Origin: Pseudomonas sp. FP1742
Lineage (GTDB): Bacteria; Pseudomonadota; Gammaproteobacteria; Pseudomonadales; Pseudomonadaceae
DNA length: 64,000 bases
Assembly (NCBI RefSeq): GCF_030687145.1
Contig: NZ_CP117460.1
Location: 1,364,001-1,428,000 of the forward strand
Direction: 5' to 3'
Part shown: in pieces, positions 19,047 through 27,476 of the stretch
How positions within the stretch are numbered: position 1 is the stretch's first letter
Layout of the letters: every line of letters starts with the position of its first letter
Made by a program: the position numbers and the translations under genes
Notes under the pieces: model-generated
Seen by the model: the letters and a program-made list of their open reading frames with translations, nothing else
What the model was told of the DNA's origin: nothing
Database searches by the model: none

Positions 19047-19097
19047 GGTCTTTACTCCTTGAAATCGGTTATTAGCCGATCCCTCAGGAGAAACTAG
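19047..19097 (+). promoter_or_regulatory. SD-sequestering leader hairpin of the first OmpA lipoprotein gene
   Basis: A stem-loop spans 19055-19090. CTCC (19055-19058) and TGA (19060-19062) pair with TCA and GGAG (19084-19090), which contains the Shine-Dalgarno; an inner stem ATCGG/CCGAT (19064-19068, 19076-19080) closes a 7-nt loop. It is preceded by the 13-mer GGTCTTTACTCCT (19047-19059), found identically before the second OmpA gene. Translation would be blocked until the stem opens. Confidence 0.65.
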
Positions 19098-19793
19098 ATG
19101 AGCATAGTCCGGACAGCATTACCTTTGGTTCTGCTAACCAGTGTGTTGACTGGTTGCGCAGGTTTGCAGAAAACCGACTGGCCGACCTGTGCGGCGGTCG
19201 GTGGTGTCGTCGGTGCGGGGCTCGGCGCGACCGAGAGCTCTTCATGGGCGGGGTATGGCGCGCTGCTGGTCGGCGGCACGGCAGCGGCATATTGCTGGGT
19301 GCATGGCGATGGCGACGAAGACGGCGATGGCGTGCCGGACAGTCGCGACAAGTGCCCGCACACACCTAGAGGCGTGCGAGTCGATGCCGACGGCTGCCCT
19401 CCACCCGCGCCTGCACCAGTGGTCGAAGAGAAGGCGGTGGTCAAGGAAGAGGTCATCGTTATCCGTGATGTTCACTTCAAGTTCGACTCAGCCACGCTCA
19501 CTCCTTCCGATAAAGAGGTACTCAACACCGTTGCCACGCGCCTGAAACAGGAATCCGCCAGCGCCAGGCTGACCGTCACCGGGCATACCGACAGCGTCGG
19601 CAGCGATAAATACAACCAGAAACTGTCGGACAGACGCGCCCATTCGGTGGTGGAATACCTGATTTCCCAAGGCGTGCCACGCAGCAGTTTCGTGTCTGTG
19701 ACCGGTGCCGGTGAAAGCCAGCCGGTGGCCGATAACAAAACCGCTGACGGCCGTGCGTTGAACCGGCGTACGGAAATCAAAATCGACCGCTAA
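19098..19793 (+). CDS. OmpA-family lipoprotein (tandem copy 1)
   Basis: Lipoprotein of 231 residues. Signal peptide and lipobox LTGC (Cys19) are followed by a glycine-rich hydrophobic hairpin (AVGGVVGAGLGATESSSWAGYG), then a calcium-binding type 3 repeat DGDEDGDGVPDSRDKCPHTP, a Pro/Glu linker, and a C-terminal OmpA peptidoglycan-binding domain (from about 125) with VTGHTDSVGSDKYNQKLSDR and ending ALNRRTEIKIDR. It likely tethers the outer membrane to peptidoglycan, as OprF and Pal do. A hairpin over its ribosome site is annotated separately. A close paralogue follows 90 bp downstream. Confidence 0.9.
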   Translation: MSIVRTALPLVLLTSVLTGCAGLQKTDWPTCAAVGGVVGAGLGATESSSWAGYGALLVGGTAAAYCWVHGDGDEDGDGVPDSRDKCPHTPRGVRVDADGCPPPAPAPVVEEKAVVKEEVIVIRDVHFKFDSATLTPSDKEVLNTVATRLKQESASARLTVTGHTDSVGSDKYNQKLSDRRAHSVVEYLISQGVPRSSFVSVTGAGESQPVADNKTADGRALNRRTEIKIDR

Positions 19794-19831
19794 GCCCCTC
19801 GCGCTCCGCGGCTTGTACAGTCGCGGATGCG

Positions 19832-19883
19832 GGTCTTTACTCCTGTGTGACCGGTATGGGCCGGTGACACAGGAGCATACACA
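19832..19883 (+). promoter_or_regulatory. SD-sequestering leader hairpin of the second OmpA lipoprotein gene
   Basis: A stem of fifteen positions with a single G-G mismatch spans 19840-19875 around the 6-nt loop TATGGG. The 3' arm ends in AGGAG (19871-19875), the Shine-Dalgarno of the gene at 19884. The 13-mer GGTCTTTACTCCT at 19832-19844 is identical to the one before copy 1, and both hairpins are 36 nt long, although the inner stem sequences differ. Confidence 0.72.
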
Positions 19884-20603
19884 ATGAGCGTTCTCACAAG
19901 GACCGTTTTGCCGGTTCTGCTGCTTGGCAGCCTTCTGACCGGTTGCGCGACTCACAGCGATGGCACTGCCCCCCTCAATCAACGTACCTGGCCGATCTGC
20001 AGTGTCATTGGCGGACTGGTGGGTGGAGGTTTGGGCGCGATCGAAAGTGGCGGTTGGGCGGCGGGAGGCGCGGCGCTCGGGATCTTGACCGGTGGCTTGA
20101 TCTGTTACGCCCAGGATGGCGATGAAGACGGTGACGGTGTCTTCGATCGACGGGATCGCTGCCCCGATACGCCCGCCAATACACCTGTCGATCATCACGG
20201 TTGTCCGCTGCCGCAGTACCCGGCCAGCGTGAAACCTGCCGAACCCGAAGCCGCGAAATCCGAAGTCATCACCCTGAGCAGTAGCGTGTTGTTCGCGTAC
20301 AACAAGTCCGAGCTGACGCCCGCCGCGCGCAGTGAGCTGGATTCGCTGATGCCCAAATTGCAGAGCGCCGATGTGGTGAGCGTCAAAGTCGTCGGCCATA
20401 CCGACAGCCAGGGTTCGGACGCCTATAACCAGAAACTGTCGGAACGGCGTGCCAGCAGCGTGGCGGCCTACCTGTTGAGTCGTGGCCTGGCGCCGAACAA
20501 ACTCACCAGCGAAGGCAAGGGTGAAAGCCAGCCGGTGGCCGACAACGACACGGAAGAAGGGCGGGCGCAGAACCGTCGCGTGGAGTTGCACATCAATCGC
20601 TAG
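19884..20603 (+). CDS. OmpA-family lipoprotein (tandem copy 2)
   Basis: Lipoprotein of 239 residues with the same plan as copy 1: lipobox LTGC (Cys20), hydrophobic glycine-rich hairpin IGGLVGGGLGAIESGGWAAG, type 3 acidic repeat DGDEDGDGVFDRRDRCPDTP, and an OmpA domain with VGHTDSQGSDAYNQKLSERR and ending AQNRRVELHINR. The motif GESQPVADN is shared word for word with copy 1, which points to duplication followed by clear divergence. Carries its own anti-Shine-Dalgarno hairpin, so the two copies may be controlled alike. Confidence 0.9.
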   Translation: MSVLTRTVLPVLLLGSLLTGCATHSDGTAPLNQRTWPICSVIGGLVGGGLGAIESGGWAAGGAALGILTGGLICYAQDGDEDGDGVFDRRDRCPDTPANTPVDHHGCPLPQYPASVKPAEPEAAKSEVITLSSSVLFAYNKSELTPAARSELDSLMPKLQSADVVSVKVVGHTDSQGSDAYNQKLSERRASSVAAYLLSRGLAPNKLTSEGKGESQPVADNDTEEGRAQNRRVELHINR

Positions 20604-20765
20604 GCTCGGCGATCAAGAGGCCCGTGATAGAGCCGTCGGAGGACCATCAAGGTGGAGCCGACGGCCATTCGATGCCTTTCGGAAGAATTTTCTGCTGCCC
20701 TCTGGCTTATCCCGCGTGTAAGCCGTTACTGTGCGTGCAAATAAAAATTCTCGACGGGGGAGCGT

Positions 20766-21044
20766 ATGAAGGTGTTTTGGGGGCTGGGGAAGTTGTTGAC
20801 CCTGCTGTTCTGGTTGGTGGTGCTGGTCAATCTGCTCATTCCGTTTATTCATCCACTGCACCTGTTGGTCAACCTGGCCGGCAGTCTGTTGGCACTGACT
20901 CATCTTCTGGAGCTGGTGTTCTGCAATCGCAGCCTCAAAGGTCGAGCCCACCCCTGGCGTGATCGCCTGAAGATTATCTTTTTCGGCGTTTTCCACCTGC
21001 AAACCATTCCGGCCCCGGCCACTGCGAAGGCTTCCCATGCGTAA
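20766..21044 (+). CDS. DUF1145 small membrane protein
   Basis: A 92-residue protein with two or three hydrophobic segments (LLTLLFWLVVLVNLLIPFI, HLLVNLAGSLLALTHLLELV) and a basic, probably cytoplasmic, C-terminal part. GGGGGAGCG precedes the ATG. Resembles DUF1145 proteins of pseudomonads; no function is known. Its end overlaps the start of the collagen-like gene by eight bases, suggesting co-translation. An 8-bp inverted repeat (20632-20639 with 20658-20665) lies upstream, between it and the OmpA gene. Confidence 0.75.
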   Translation: MKVFWGLGKLLTLLFWLVVLVNLLIPFIHPLHLLVNLAGSLLALTHLLELVFCNRSLKGRAHPWRDRLKIIFFGVFHLQTIPAPATAKASHA

Positions 21045-21795
21045 ACTCTGTCTGCTCGCCGCACTCATCAGCCCATTGGCCTGCGCCCAAGTGGTGAGTG
21101 TCGAAACCAATTCGCTGATGCGCTTGCCCAATACGACCAGTTCCTTGCAACTGGAACGGCTGGAAGTCGCCGATTACGGCACTTTGCTGATCCCCTCGAA
21201 TGTGACCGAAGTAACGGTCGGTGAGCTGCACCTGGGACGCGACGCGCGGATCGCCATTGTGCCGAGCGAACAGGCTCTGGAATTGAAGGTCAACCGTGCC
21301 GAGTTGGCCGAAGGCAGCCAGATCACCGCACGGGGCGCTCCCGGAACGTATCTCAAGGCTGCCCGCTCAGGGCGCAATCTGAATGTGCAGATCAAAGCGC
21401 TGAACGCACCGCAATTGTCGGTAGACGCTCGCGGTGGCGCGGGCGCTCCGGGGTTTGTCGGCCTTGACGGGGCCAACGGCCAAGCACCGGGTTGCACCTG
21501 GGGCCAGGCCGGTCGCGGCGCCGACGGCAGTGATGGCAGCGATGGCCAGCCGGGTGCGCCGGGGGCGCTGGTTCGGCTGGAGGTGCCGCGTGACTATCCG
21601 GCGCAGCAGATCAAGGTCGAGGTGGCGGGCGGGGTCGGTGGCGCGGCCGGCCCGGGTGGCAAACCGGGAGCGGGCGGCAAGGCCAAGGGCTGCATTATCT
21701 ATAAAGCCGATGGCGGCAAGAGCGGTCGCCCTGGTGCCGACGGCCAGCCAGGGCCTGCCGGGGCGGCGGGTTCGGTGAGCATTCAGCGGTTGTAA
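21037..21795 (+). CDS. Secreted collagen-like repeat protein
   Basis: Protein of 252 residues with a signal peptide MRKLCLLAALISPLACAQ. The first 125 residues look like a beta-rich exported domain (LERLEVADYGTLLIPSNVTEV). From about residue 133 Gly-X-Y triplets dominate in three blocks (GAGAPGFVGLDGANGQ; GSDGSDGQPGAPG; GKSGRPGADGQPGPAGAAG), broken by a non-collagen strand segment LVRLEVPRDYPAQQIKVEV and by two Cys-containing linkers (APGCTWGQ, AKGCIIYK). Short bacterial collagen-like proteins are usually surface or extracellular. Too few triplets for a long triple helix, so folding as a trimer is open. Overlaps the DUF1145 gene. Confidence 0.8.
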   Translation: MRKLCLLAALISPLACAQVVSVETNSLMRLPNTTSSLQLERLEVADYGTLLIPSNVTEVTVGELHLGRDARIAIVPSEQALELKVNRAELAEGSQITARGAPGTYLKAARSGRNLNVQIKALNAPQLSVDARGGAGAPGFVGLDGANGQAPGCTWGQAGRGADGSDGSDGQPGAPGALVRLEVPRDYPAQQIKVEVAGGVGGAAGPGGKPGAGGKAKGCIIYKADGGKSGRPGADGQPGPAGAAGSVSIQRL

Positions 21796-21813
21796 GCAGT
21801 TTCTGAAACGATT

Positions 21814-21908
21814 GTTCCCACGCTCTGCGTGGGAACGCAGCCCGTGACGCTCCGCGTCACTGGACGCGGAGCGTCCCTTGAGGCATTCCCACGCAGAGCG
21901 TGGGAACG
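21814..21908. repeat. Inverted GTTCCCACGC palindrome pair
   Basis: Two copies of the palindrome GTTCCCACGCTCTGCGTGGG (21814-21836 and inverted at 21886-21908) flank another palindrome built on TGACGCTCCGCGTCA. A second, unrelated class of dispersed intergenic repeat in this window; a shorter relative is at 48351-48374. Sits between convergent genes and may also act as a terminator. Confidence 0.8.
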
Positions 21909-21909
21909 A

Positions 21910-22368
21910 TCACGGCCTGGCCGCCGCAATCGCCACCAGCACCAACCCCACCACCAGGTTAATCCCCACCAACCGGCGAATTTTGCCCAGCGTCGCCGCC
22001 CCCGTCGGCCAATCCTGAGCCGCTACCGCCGTGCGCAGTTCCGGCAGCAGCAACGCTTGAATCCGGATAAACAGCGCGCTCATCACCACATACAGTCCCA
22101 TCATCACCTGCACATACCGCGGCGCCGCTTCGAACCCGGCGAACTGCAAATGAATCATGCCCACACCGCTGATCGGCAAAAGCACCACCGCAACCCAGAC
22201 CCAGCGGAAAAAACCTTGAAACACTTCCACCCACAGCTTCAACCGGGCAGGGCCTTCCAGCGCCTTCATCGCCGCGGGGCGCAGGACCATCCAGGCGAAA
22301 AACATGCCGCCGATCCAGACCAGAGCGGCCAGGACATGCAGGGTATAAACGATGCCAAAAGGTGTCAT
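21910..22368 (-). CDS. CopD-family integral membrane protein
   Basis: Protein of 152 residues with four membrane segments (IVYTLHVLAALVWIGGMFF; VWVAVVLLPISGVGMIHL; VQVMMGLYVVMSALFI; LVGINLVVGLVLVAIAA). The first helix carries H-x-x-A-x-x-W-x-G, the feature shared by CopD/YnjC-type proteins and thought to hold copper or haem. No copper genes are adjacent; its neighbour, dinG, is divergent. Role unknown. Confidence 0.75.
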   Translation of the reverse strand: MTPFGIVYTLHVLAALVWIGGMFFAWMVLRPAAMKALEGPARLKLWVEVFQGFFRWVWVAVVLLPISGVGMIHLQFAGFEAAPRYVQVMMGLYVVMSALFIRIQALLLPELRTAVAAQDWPTGAATLGKIRRLVGINLVVGLVLVAIAAARP

Positions 22369-22466
22369 TGAGGTACTCCGTTCTGCGCGGGATTAATTAG
22401 CGGGGTATGATAGCGGCCGAACCGAACTACTGAAAATTTATCCAGCCTTTTTGCGCCCGACAATCC

Positions 22467-24611
22467 ATGATCAGCACTGAACTCAAAACCACGATCCAGG
22501 GCGCCTACACGCGTTTTCTCGAAGCCAAGAGCCTCAAGCCGCGCTACGGCCAACGCCTGATGATCGCCGAAATCGCCAAGGTCCTCGGTGACATCGACAC
22601 CGACGACGAAGGCCGGCGCAGTGGCGACCCCGCGATCGTCGCGGTGGAAGCCGGCACCGGTACCGGCAAAACCGTCGCTTATAGCCTGGCGGCCATCCCC
22701 GCCGCCAAGGCCGCCGGCAAGCGTCTGGTGATCGCCACGGCCACCGTGGCCCTGCAAGAGCAAATCGTCTACAAGGACTTGCCCGACCTGATGCGCAATA
22801 GTGGGCTGAATTTCAGCTTCGCCCTGGCCAAGGGGCGGGGGCGCTACATGTGCCTGTCCAAGCTCGACATGTTGCTCCAGGAAGGTCACGCGCAAACCGC
22901 TACCGCGCAGCTGTTCGAAGAAGAAGGCTTCAAGATCGAGGTCGATGAGGCCAGTCAGAAGCTGTTCACCAGCATGATCGAGAAACTTGCCGGCAATAAA
23001 TGGGACGGTGATCGCGACAGTTGGTCCACCGCGCTCGAAGACGCCGACTGGGCGCGCCTGACCACCGATCACAGCCAGTGCACCAACCGTCATTGCCCCA
23101 ACTTCGGCCAGTGCGCCTTCTACAAGGCCCGCGAAGGCATGGGCAAGGTCGACGTGATCGTCACCAACCACGACATGGTCCTGGCCGATCTGGCCCTGGG
23201 CGGCGGCGCGGTTCTGCCGGACCCGCGCGATACCATCTACGTGTTCGACGAAGGCCATCACCTGCCGGACAAGGCCATCGGCCACTTCGCCCATTACACA
23301 CGCCTGCGCTCCACCGCCGACTGGCTGGAAGCCACCGCCAAGAACCTCACCAAATTGCTGGCCCAACACCCTTTGCCGGGCGATCTGGGCAAGTTGATCG
23401 AGCAGGTGCCGGAGCTGGCGCGGGAGATCAAGACCCAGCAGCAGTTCATGTTCAGTGCCTGTGAGCAGGTTGCCGACTTCAAACCCGGCGAAGACGTCGA
23501 AGGTCGCGAGCGGCCGCGTCACCGTTTCGTCGGCGGGGTGATTCCCGAACATATGCGTGAAATGGGCATCGAGCTGAAAAAGGGCTTTGCCCGGCTGACC
23601 GACCTGTTCACCCGGCTCACCGAACTGCTCAAAGAAGGCATGGACGGCGAGGTCAACATCGGCATCGCCAGCAACCAGGCCGAAGAGTGGTATCCGCTGT
23701 TCGGCAGCTTGCTGTCGCGTTCTTCGGGCAACTGGGAGTTGTGGACCGCCTTCACCGTCGAAGACCCGGAAGACAACCCGCCCATGGCCCGTTGGCTGAC
23801 CCTGGCCGAAAGCGGTTCGCTGTTCGATATCGAGGTCAATGCCAGCCCGATCCTCGCGGCGGACATGCTGCGGCGCAACCTGTGGAATGTGGCTTACGGG
23901 GCGCTGGTGACCTCGGCGACCCTGACAGCCCTTGGCACCTTCGACCGTTTCCGCATGCGCGCCGGCCTGCCTAAAACTGCCGTGACCGCCGTGGTCCCGA
24001 GCCCGTTCCATCATGCCGACGCGGGCGTGTTGCGGGTGCCGGACCTGAAAGCCGACCCGCGTGATGCGCCGGCTCATACCGCGGCGATCATTCGCGACTT
24101 GCCGGAACTGGTCGAGGGTTCCCGTGGCACCCTGGTGCTGTTCTCCTCGCGCAAACAGATGCAGGACGTGTTCGACGGTCTGGATCGCGACTGGCGCAAG
24201 CAAGTGTTCATTCAAGGCAACCTGTCGAAGCAGGAAACCCTGAACAAGCACAAGGCGCGGGTCGATGGCGGGGATTCCAGCGTGCTGTTCGGCCTGGCGA
24301 GTTTTGCCGAGGGTGTGGATTTGCCCGGTGCCTACTGCGAACACGTGGTGATCGCCAAGATTCCGTTCTCGGTGCCCGACGATCCGGTCGAAGCCGCGCT
24401 GGCTGAGTGGATCGAAGCCCGTGGCGGCAATCCGTTCATGGAAATCTCCGTGCCGGACGCCTCGCTGAAACTGGTCCAGGCCTGTGGTCGCCTGCTGCGA
24501 ACCGAAGAAGATCGCGGCACCATCACCTTGCTTGACCGTCGTTTGGTCACGCAGCGCTACGGTAAAGCTATTCTCAATGCGTTACCGCCATTTCGTCGTG
24601 AAATTTCCTGA
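22467..24611 (+). CDS. dinG: ATP-dependent DNA helicase DinG
   Basis: Iron-sulfur superfamily 2 helicase of 714 residues, 5'-3' polarity, active on D-loops, R-loops and G-quadruplexes. Walker A AGTGTGKT (K68), four cysteines C129, C205, C210 and C216 that fit a 4Fe-4S cluster, Walker B DEGH (261-264), and C-terminal motifs including LFSSRKQMQDVFD and QACGRLLRTEEDRG. All catalytic elements are present. No SOS box was seen before the gene. Monocistronic; a 22-bp perfect palindrome (24617-24638) right after the stop may serve as terminator or operator for the next gene. Confidence 0.95.
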   Translation: MISTELKTTIQGAYTRFLEAKSLKPRYGQRLMIAEIAKVLGDIDTDDEGRRSGDPAIVAVEAGTGTGKTVAYSLAAIPAAKAAGKRLVIATATVALQEQIVYKDLPDLMRNSGLNFSFALAKGRGRYMCLSKLDMLLQEGHAQTATAQLFEEEGFKIEVDEASQKLFTSMIEKLAGNKWDGDRDSWSTALEDADWARLTTDHSQCTNRHCPNFGQCAFYKAREGMGKVDVIVTNHDMVLADLALGGGAVLPDPRDTIYVFDEGHHLPDKAIGHFAHYTRLRSTADWLEATAKNLTKLLAQHPLPGDLGKLIEQVPELAREIKTQQQFMFSACEQVADFKPGEDVEGRERPRHRFVGGVIPEHMREMGIELKKGFARLTDLFTRLTELLKEGMDGEVNIGIASNQAEEWYPLFGSLLSRSSGNWELWTAFTVEDPEDNPPMARWLTLAESGSLFDIEVNASPILAADMLRRNLWNVAYGALVTSATLTALGTFDRFRMRAGLPKTAVTAVVPSPFHHADAGVLRVPDLKADPRDAPAHTAAIIRDLPELVEGSRGTLVLFSSRKQMQDVFDGLDRDWRKQVFIQGNLSKQETLNKHKARVDGGDSSVLFGLASFAEGVDLPGAYCEHVVIAKIPFSVPDDPVEAALAEWIEARGGNPFMEISVPDASLKLVQACGRLLRTEEDRGTITLLDRRLVTQRYGKAILNALPPFRREIS

Positions 24612-24707
24612 TGCGCCAGTGGGCAAATTTGCCCACTGCGTTGTCTACCTCACTGCCACCGCTTTTCCATTGGCTCATTAATGGTCGTAAGGGAGAACCA
24701 CGTTCCT

Positions 24708-27212
24708 ATGATTCGCCGTTCGTTGCCCGCTGTTTTTGCCTTGATGTTTGCAGCCCCTTTGCTGGCGGCCCCTGAAGGCCAGCAGACGCTGTTCAACTTT
24801 GTGCGTCCCGCCGATGTGGTTCAAGTGGCGACCCAGGACGCCAGCCTGCCGCAATCCAACGCGGAGCAAACGGCCGAAGGCGAAGTGTTGCGTCGCGTGA
24901 CCTTCAACCCGGCTGCCCAGCCGACCTTGCGCCTGACGCCGCAGACCGGTGCCTGGGACTGGTCGCAGTCGGGCGCCATGAGCCTGCGAATCCAGAGCGC
25001 GATGAACTGGGCCGTGACCCTGTACGTGAAAATCCAGAGCAACGACGGCAAGACTCTGGTCAGCCGTGTCGACTTGCCGGCCGGCCCGGCGCAAACCTTG
25101 TTGATACCACTGCAGCCGAGTTCGCCGCTGAGCCAGGGCATGAAAGCCGGCCCGCCGATGCCGATCAACGTCGAGGGGCAGCGTGTATTGCTGGCCAGCA
25201 GCACCGGTGAGCTGGATCGCAGCCAGGTGGTGTCGGTGACTTTGTCGATGGATCAGCCGAAAGTCGCCCAAAGCATCCTGCTCGAGCGCTTCGGCGTGCA
25301 GGACGGCGAGGCTGCCACCAAAGCTGCTTATGGCGGTCTGGTGGACGCTTACGGTCAATCGACCCGGGCCAAATGGCCAGAGAAGATCAGCAGCGACGAG
25401 CAACTGAAATCCGCCGCCGCCAAAGAACAGCAACAGCTGAAAACCTGGCTGGCCGAGCGCGAGAAGGCGCCCCTGGACAAGTTCGGCGGCTTGAGCAAAG
25501 GCCCGGTGTTCAAGGCCAGCGGCTTTTTCCGCACCGAAAAGCGTGACGGTCGCTGGTATCTGGTGACCCCGGAAGGCCATCCGTTCTATTCCCTTGGCGT
25601 CAACACCGTGACCCCGAGCATCAATCAGACCTACGTTGCCGGTCGCGAGTGGATGTTCGAGTTCCTGCCCAAACCCGACGAACCCCTGGCCAGCCACTAT
25701 GGCGAAGGCGACAACCGTGGCGGCAACGGTGTCGATCAGGGCCGAGCCTACAACGCCGGTCGTTGGTACGATTTCTATGGCGCCAACCTGCAGCGTCTGT
25801 ATGGCGACCCTTGCGCACCGGGCAGCGAAACCGAGGCGGGTGTCGCCGAAGCGGCCAAGGCCGATGCGGTGGAGGCGACGGCTGACAAGGCCGCCGAGCA
25901 ATCAGCCGCGCCTGCGCCTACCGAGTCCGGAACCGGTGTTGCCGAAGCGGACAAGACCGGGGCGGTTGAAGCGTCGGTCGAAAAGGCGGCCGCCGAACCC
26001 TGCAAAGCAACTGTCGACGAACAACGCTGGGCCAGTCACACCCTCGACCGTCTGCAAGCCTGGGGTTTCAACACGATCGGCAATTGGAGCGCACCGGTGT
26101 TGGGCAACGCTGACCGTGTGCCGTACACCTTGCCGCTGTCGATCGTCGGCGATTACGCCAGCATCAGCACCGGCACCGATTGGTGGGGTGGCATGCCCGA
26201 TCCGTTCGATCCGCGTTTCGCCATGGCTACCGAACGCGCCGTGGCCATCGCCGCCCGCGACCATCGCGACGATCCATGGCTGATCGGTTATTTCGCCGAC
26301 AACGAACTGGCCTGGGCCGGTCCCGGCGACGACCCGAAGTCCCGCTATGCGCTGGCCTACGGCACCTTGAAAATGACCACTGACGTTCCGGCCAAACGCG
26401 CCTTCCTCAAGCAACTGCGCGATAAGTACCGCAACCAGGCGGGGTTGTCGAAAGCCTGGGGCATTGATCTGCCGGCTTGGGAATTGATGGAAGACCCAGG
26501 CTTCGTGCCACCGGAGCCGAGCGCCGAACACCCGGAAATCGAAGCCGACTTCAAATACTTCCAGAAGGTGTTCGCCGACACCTACTTCAAGACCGTTTCC
26601 GATTCGCTCAAATGGCACGCGCCGAACCAGTTGTTACTGGGCGGCCGCTTTGCCGTCAGTTCCCCCGAGGCAGTCGAGTCCTGTGCGCAATACTGCGACG
26701 TGTTGAGCTTCAACATGTACACCCTGCAACCCCAGGACGGTTACGACTTCGCCAAACTGCGCAGTCTGGACAAACCGGTGCTGATCACCGAATTCAACTT
26801 CGGCTCGGCAGATCGCGGCCCGTTCTGGGGTGGCGTGACGCAATTGGCGAAGGAGGAAGACCGCGGCACGGCTTACGCCCACTTCCTCAAACAGGCGATG
26901 AGCGAGCCGTCGATTGTCGGGGTGCACTGGTTCCAGTACCTCGATCAGCCGGTGACCGGTCGCCTGCTGGATGGCGAGAACGGGCACTTCGGTCTGGTAG
27001 GCATTACTGATCTGCCGTTCCAGGGCTTTGTCGACAGTGTGCGTAAAAGCAACGGGCAGATTATCGATCAACTCGGCAAAGAGGCCGAGAAGGCCCGCGC
27101 TGAAGCGGATAAAGCCAGTCATGATGTCGAGGGCGGCAGGAAAGGCGAGGCAGGCAAAGGCCCGGGCAAGGGCGCTGGCCATGCGGGTGGGCATTCGGGC
27201 AATGGCCACTGA
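24708..27212 (+). CDS. Agarase-like glycoside hydrolase (clan GH-A) with repeat insert
   Basis: Exported protein of 834 residues; ATG 24708 is chosen since it starts a signal peptide (MIRRSLPAVFALMFAAPLLA), though GGAG is twelve bases away. N-terminal carbohydrate-binding-like sandwich (about 25-200), then a catalytic TIM barrel beginning at KASGFFRTEKRDGRWYLVTPEGHPF. Candidate acid/base Glu533 lies in YFADNELAW and the nucleophile in VLITEFNFG. This agrees with beta-agarase/GH50-like enzymes, but the polysaccharide is unknown. Residues 372-431 are an Ala/Glu/Lys-rich insert made of a 32-residue repeat, and the last 45 residues are a Lys/Gly/His-rich tail (GGRKGEAGKGPGKGAGHAGG). Both are unusual. 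Monocistronic. Confidence 0.8.
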   Translation: MIRRSLPAVFALMFAAPLLAAPEGQQTLFNFVRPADVVQVATQDASLPQSNAEQTAEGEVLRRVTFNPAAQPTLRLTPQTGAWDWSQSGAMSLRIQSAMNWAVTLYVKIQSNDGKTLVSRVDLPAGPAQTLLIPLQPSSPLSQGMKAGPPMPINVEGQRVLLASSTGELDRSQVVSVTLSMDQPKVAQSILLERFGVQDGEAATKAAYGGLVDAYGQSTRAKWPEKISSDEQLKSAAAKEQQQLKTWLAEREKAPLDKFGGLSKGPVFKASGFFRTEKRDGRWYLVTPEGHPFYSLGVNTVTPSINQTYVAGREWMFEFLPKPDEPLASHYGEGDNRGGNGVDQGRAYNAGRWYDFYGANLQRLYGDPCAPGSETEAGVAEAAKADAVEATADKAAEQSAAPAPTESGTGVAEADKTGAVEASVEKAAAEPCKATVDEQRWASHTLDRLQAWGFNTIGNWSAPVLGNADRVPYTLPLSIVGDYASISTGTDWWGGMPDPFDPRFAMATERAVAIAARDHRDDPWLIGYFADNELAWAGPGDDPKSRYALAYGTLKMTTDVPAKRAFLKQLRDKYRNQAGLSKAWGIDLPAWELMEDPGFVPPEPSAEHPEIEADFKYFQKVFADTYFKTVSDSLKWHAPNQLLLGGRFAVSSPEAVESCAQYCDVLSFNMYTLQPQDGYDFAKLRSLDKPVLITEFNFGSADRGPFWGGVTQLAKEEDRGTAYAHFLKQAMSEPSIVGVHWFQYLDQPVTGRLLDGENGHFGLVGITDLPFQGFVDSVRKSNGQIIDQLGKEAEKARAEADKASHDVEGGRKGEAGKGPGKGAGHAGGHSGNGH

Positions 27213-27226
27213 TTCCTGATAGACCT

Positions 27227-27344
27227 GTGGCGAGGGGGCTTGCCCCCGTTGGGCCGCGAAGCGGCCCCCATGCTTACAGATGCACCGCGAATACAGGTTT
27301 TTGCGACCGCTTCGCAGTCGAACGGGGGCAAGCCCCCTCGCCAC
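27227..27344. repeat. Third class of inverted repeat pair (GGCGAGGGGGCTTGC type)
   Basis: Arms 27227-27250 and 27320-27344 are inverted near-perfect copies based on GTGGCGAGGGGGCTTGCCCC, enclosing a second hairpin (GGCCGCGAAGCGGCC). Related in design to, but different in sequence from, the common REP of the window. Confidence 0.82.
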
Positions 27345-27476
27345 GGGGATTGCATCGTTGATGTCTGTGGCATTTCCATGAGCGGGCGACCGCCCGGCCC
27401 GATCCTGTTCCCAAATCCTTCAAGGGCTGGAACAATGCGGCCACTTTTGTTGAGCGTCTATCCGGGAGCGTTGCGG

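Noticed and set aside
22365..24344. 659-codon open frame antisense to dinG
   Set aside because: DinG is fully supported on the plus strand; this frame mirrors its codons.
24617..24638. 22-bp perfect palindrome after dinG as a regulatory site
   Set aside because: It lies eleven bases behind the dinG stop without a T run; it could be a weak terminator or an operator of the next gene and nothing decides between them.
27240..27476. N-terminal extension of the EstB-like esterase
   Set aside because: The extended frame runs through a REP-type repeat and does not match the family; the GTG at 27477 has a good ribosome site.
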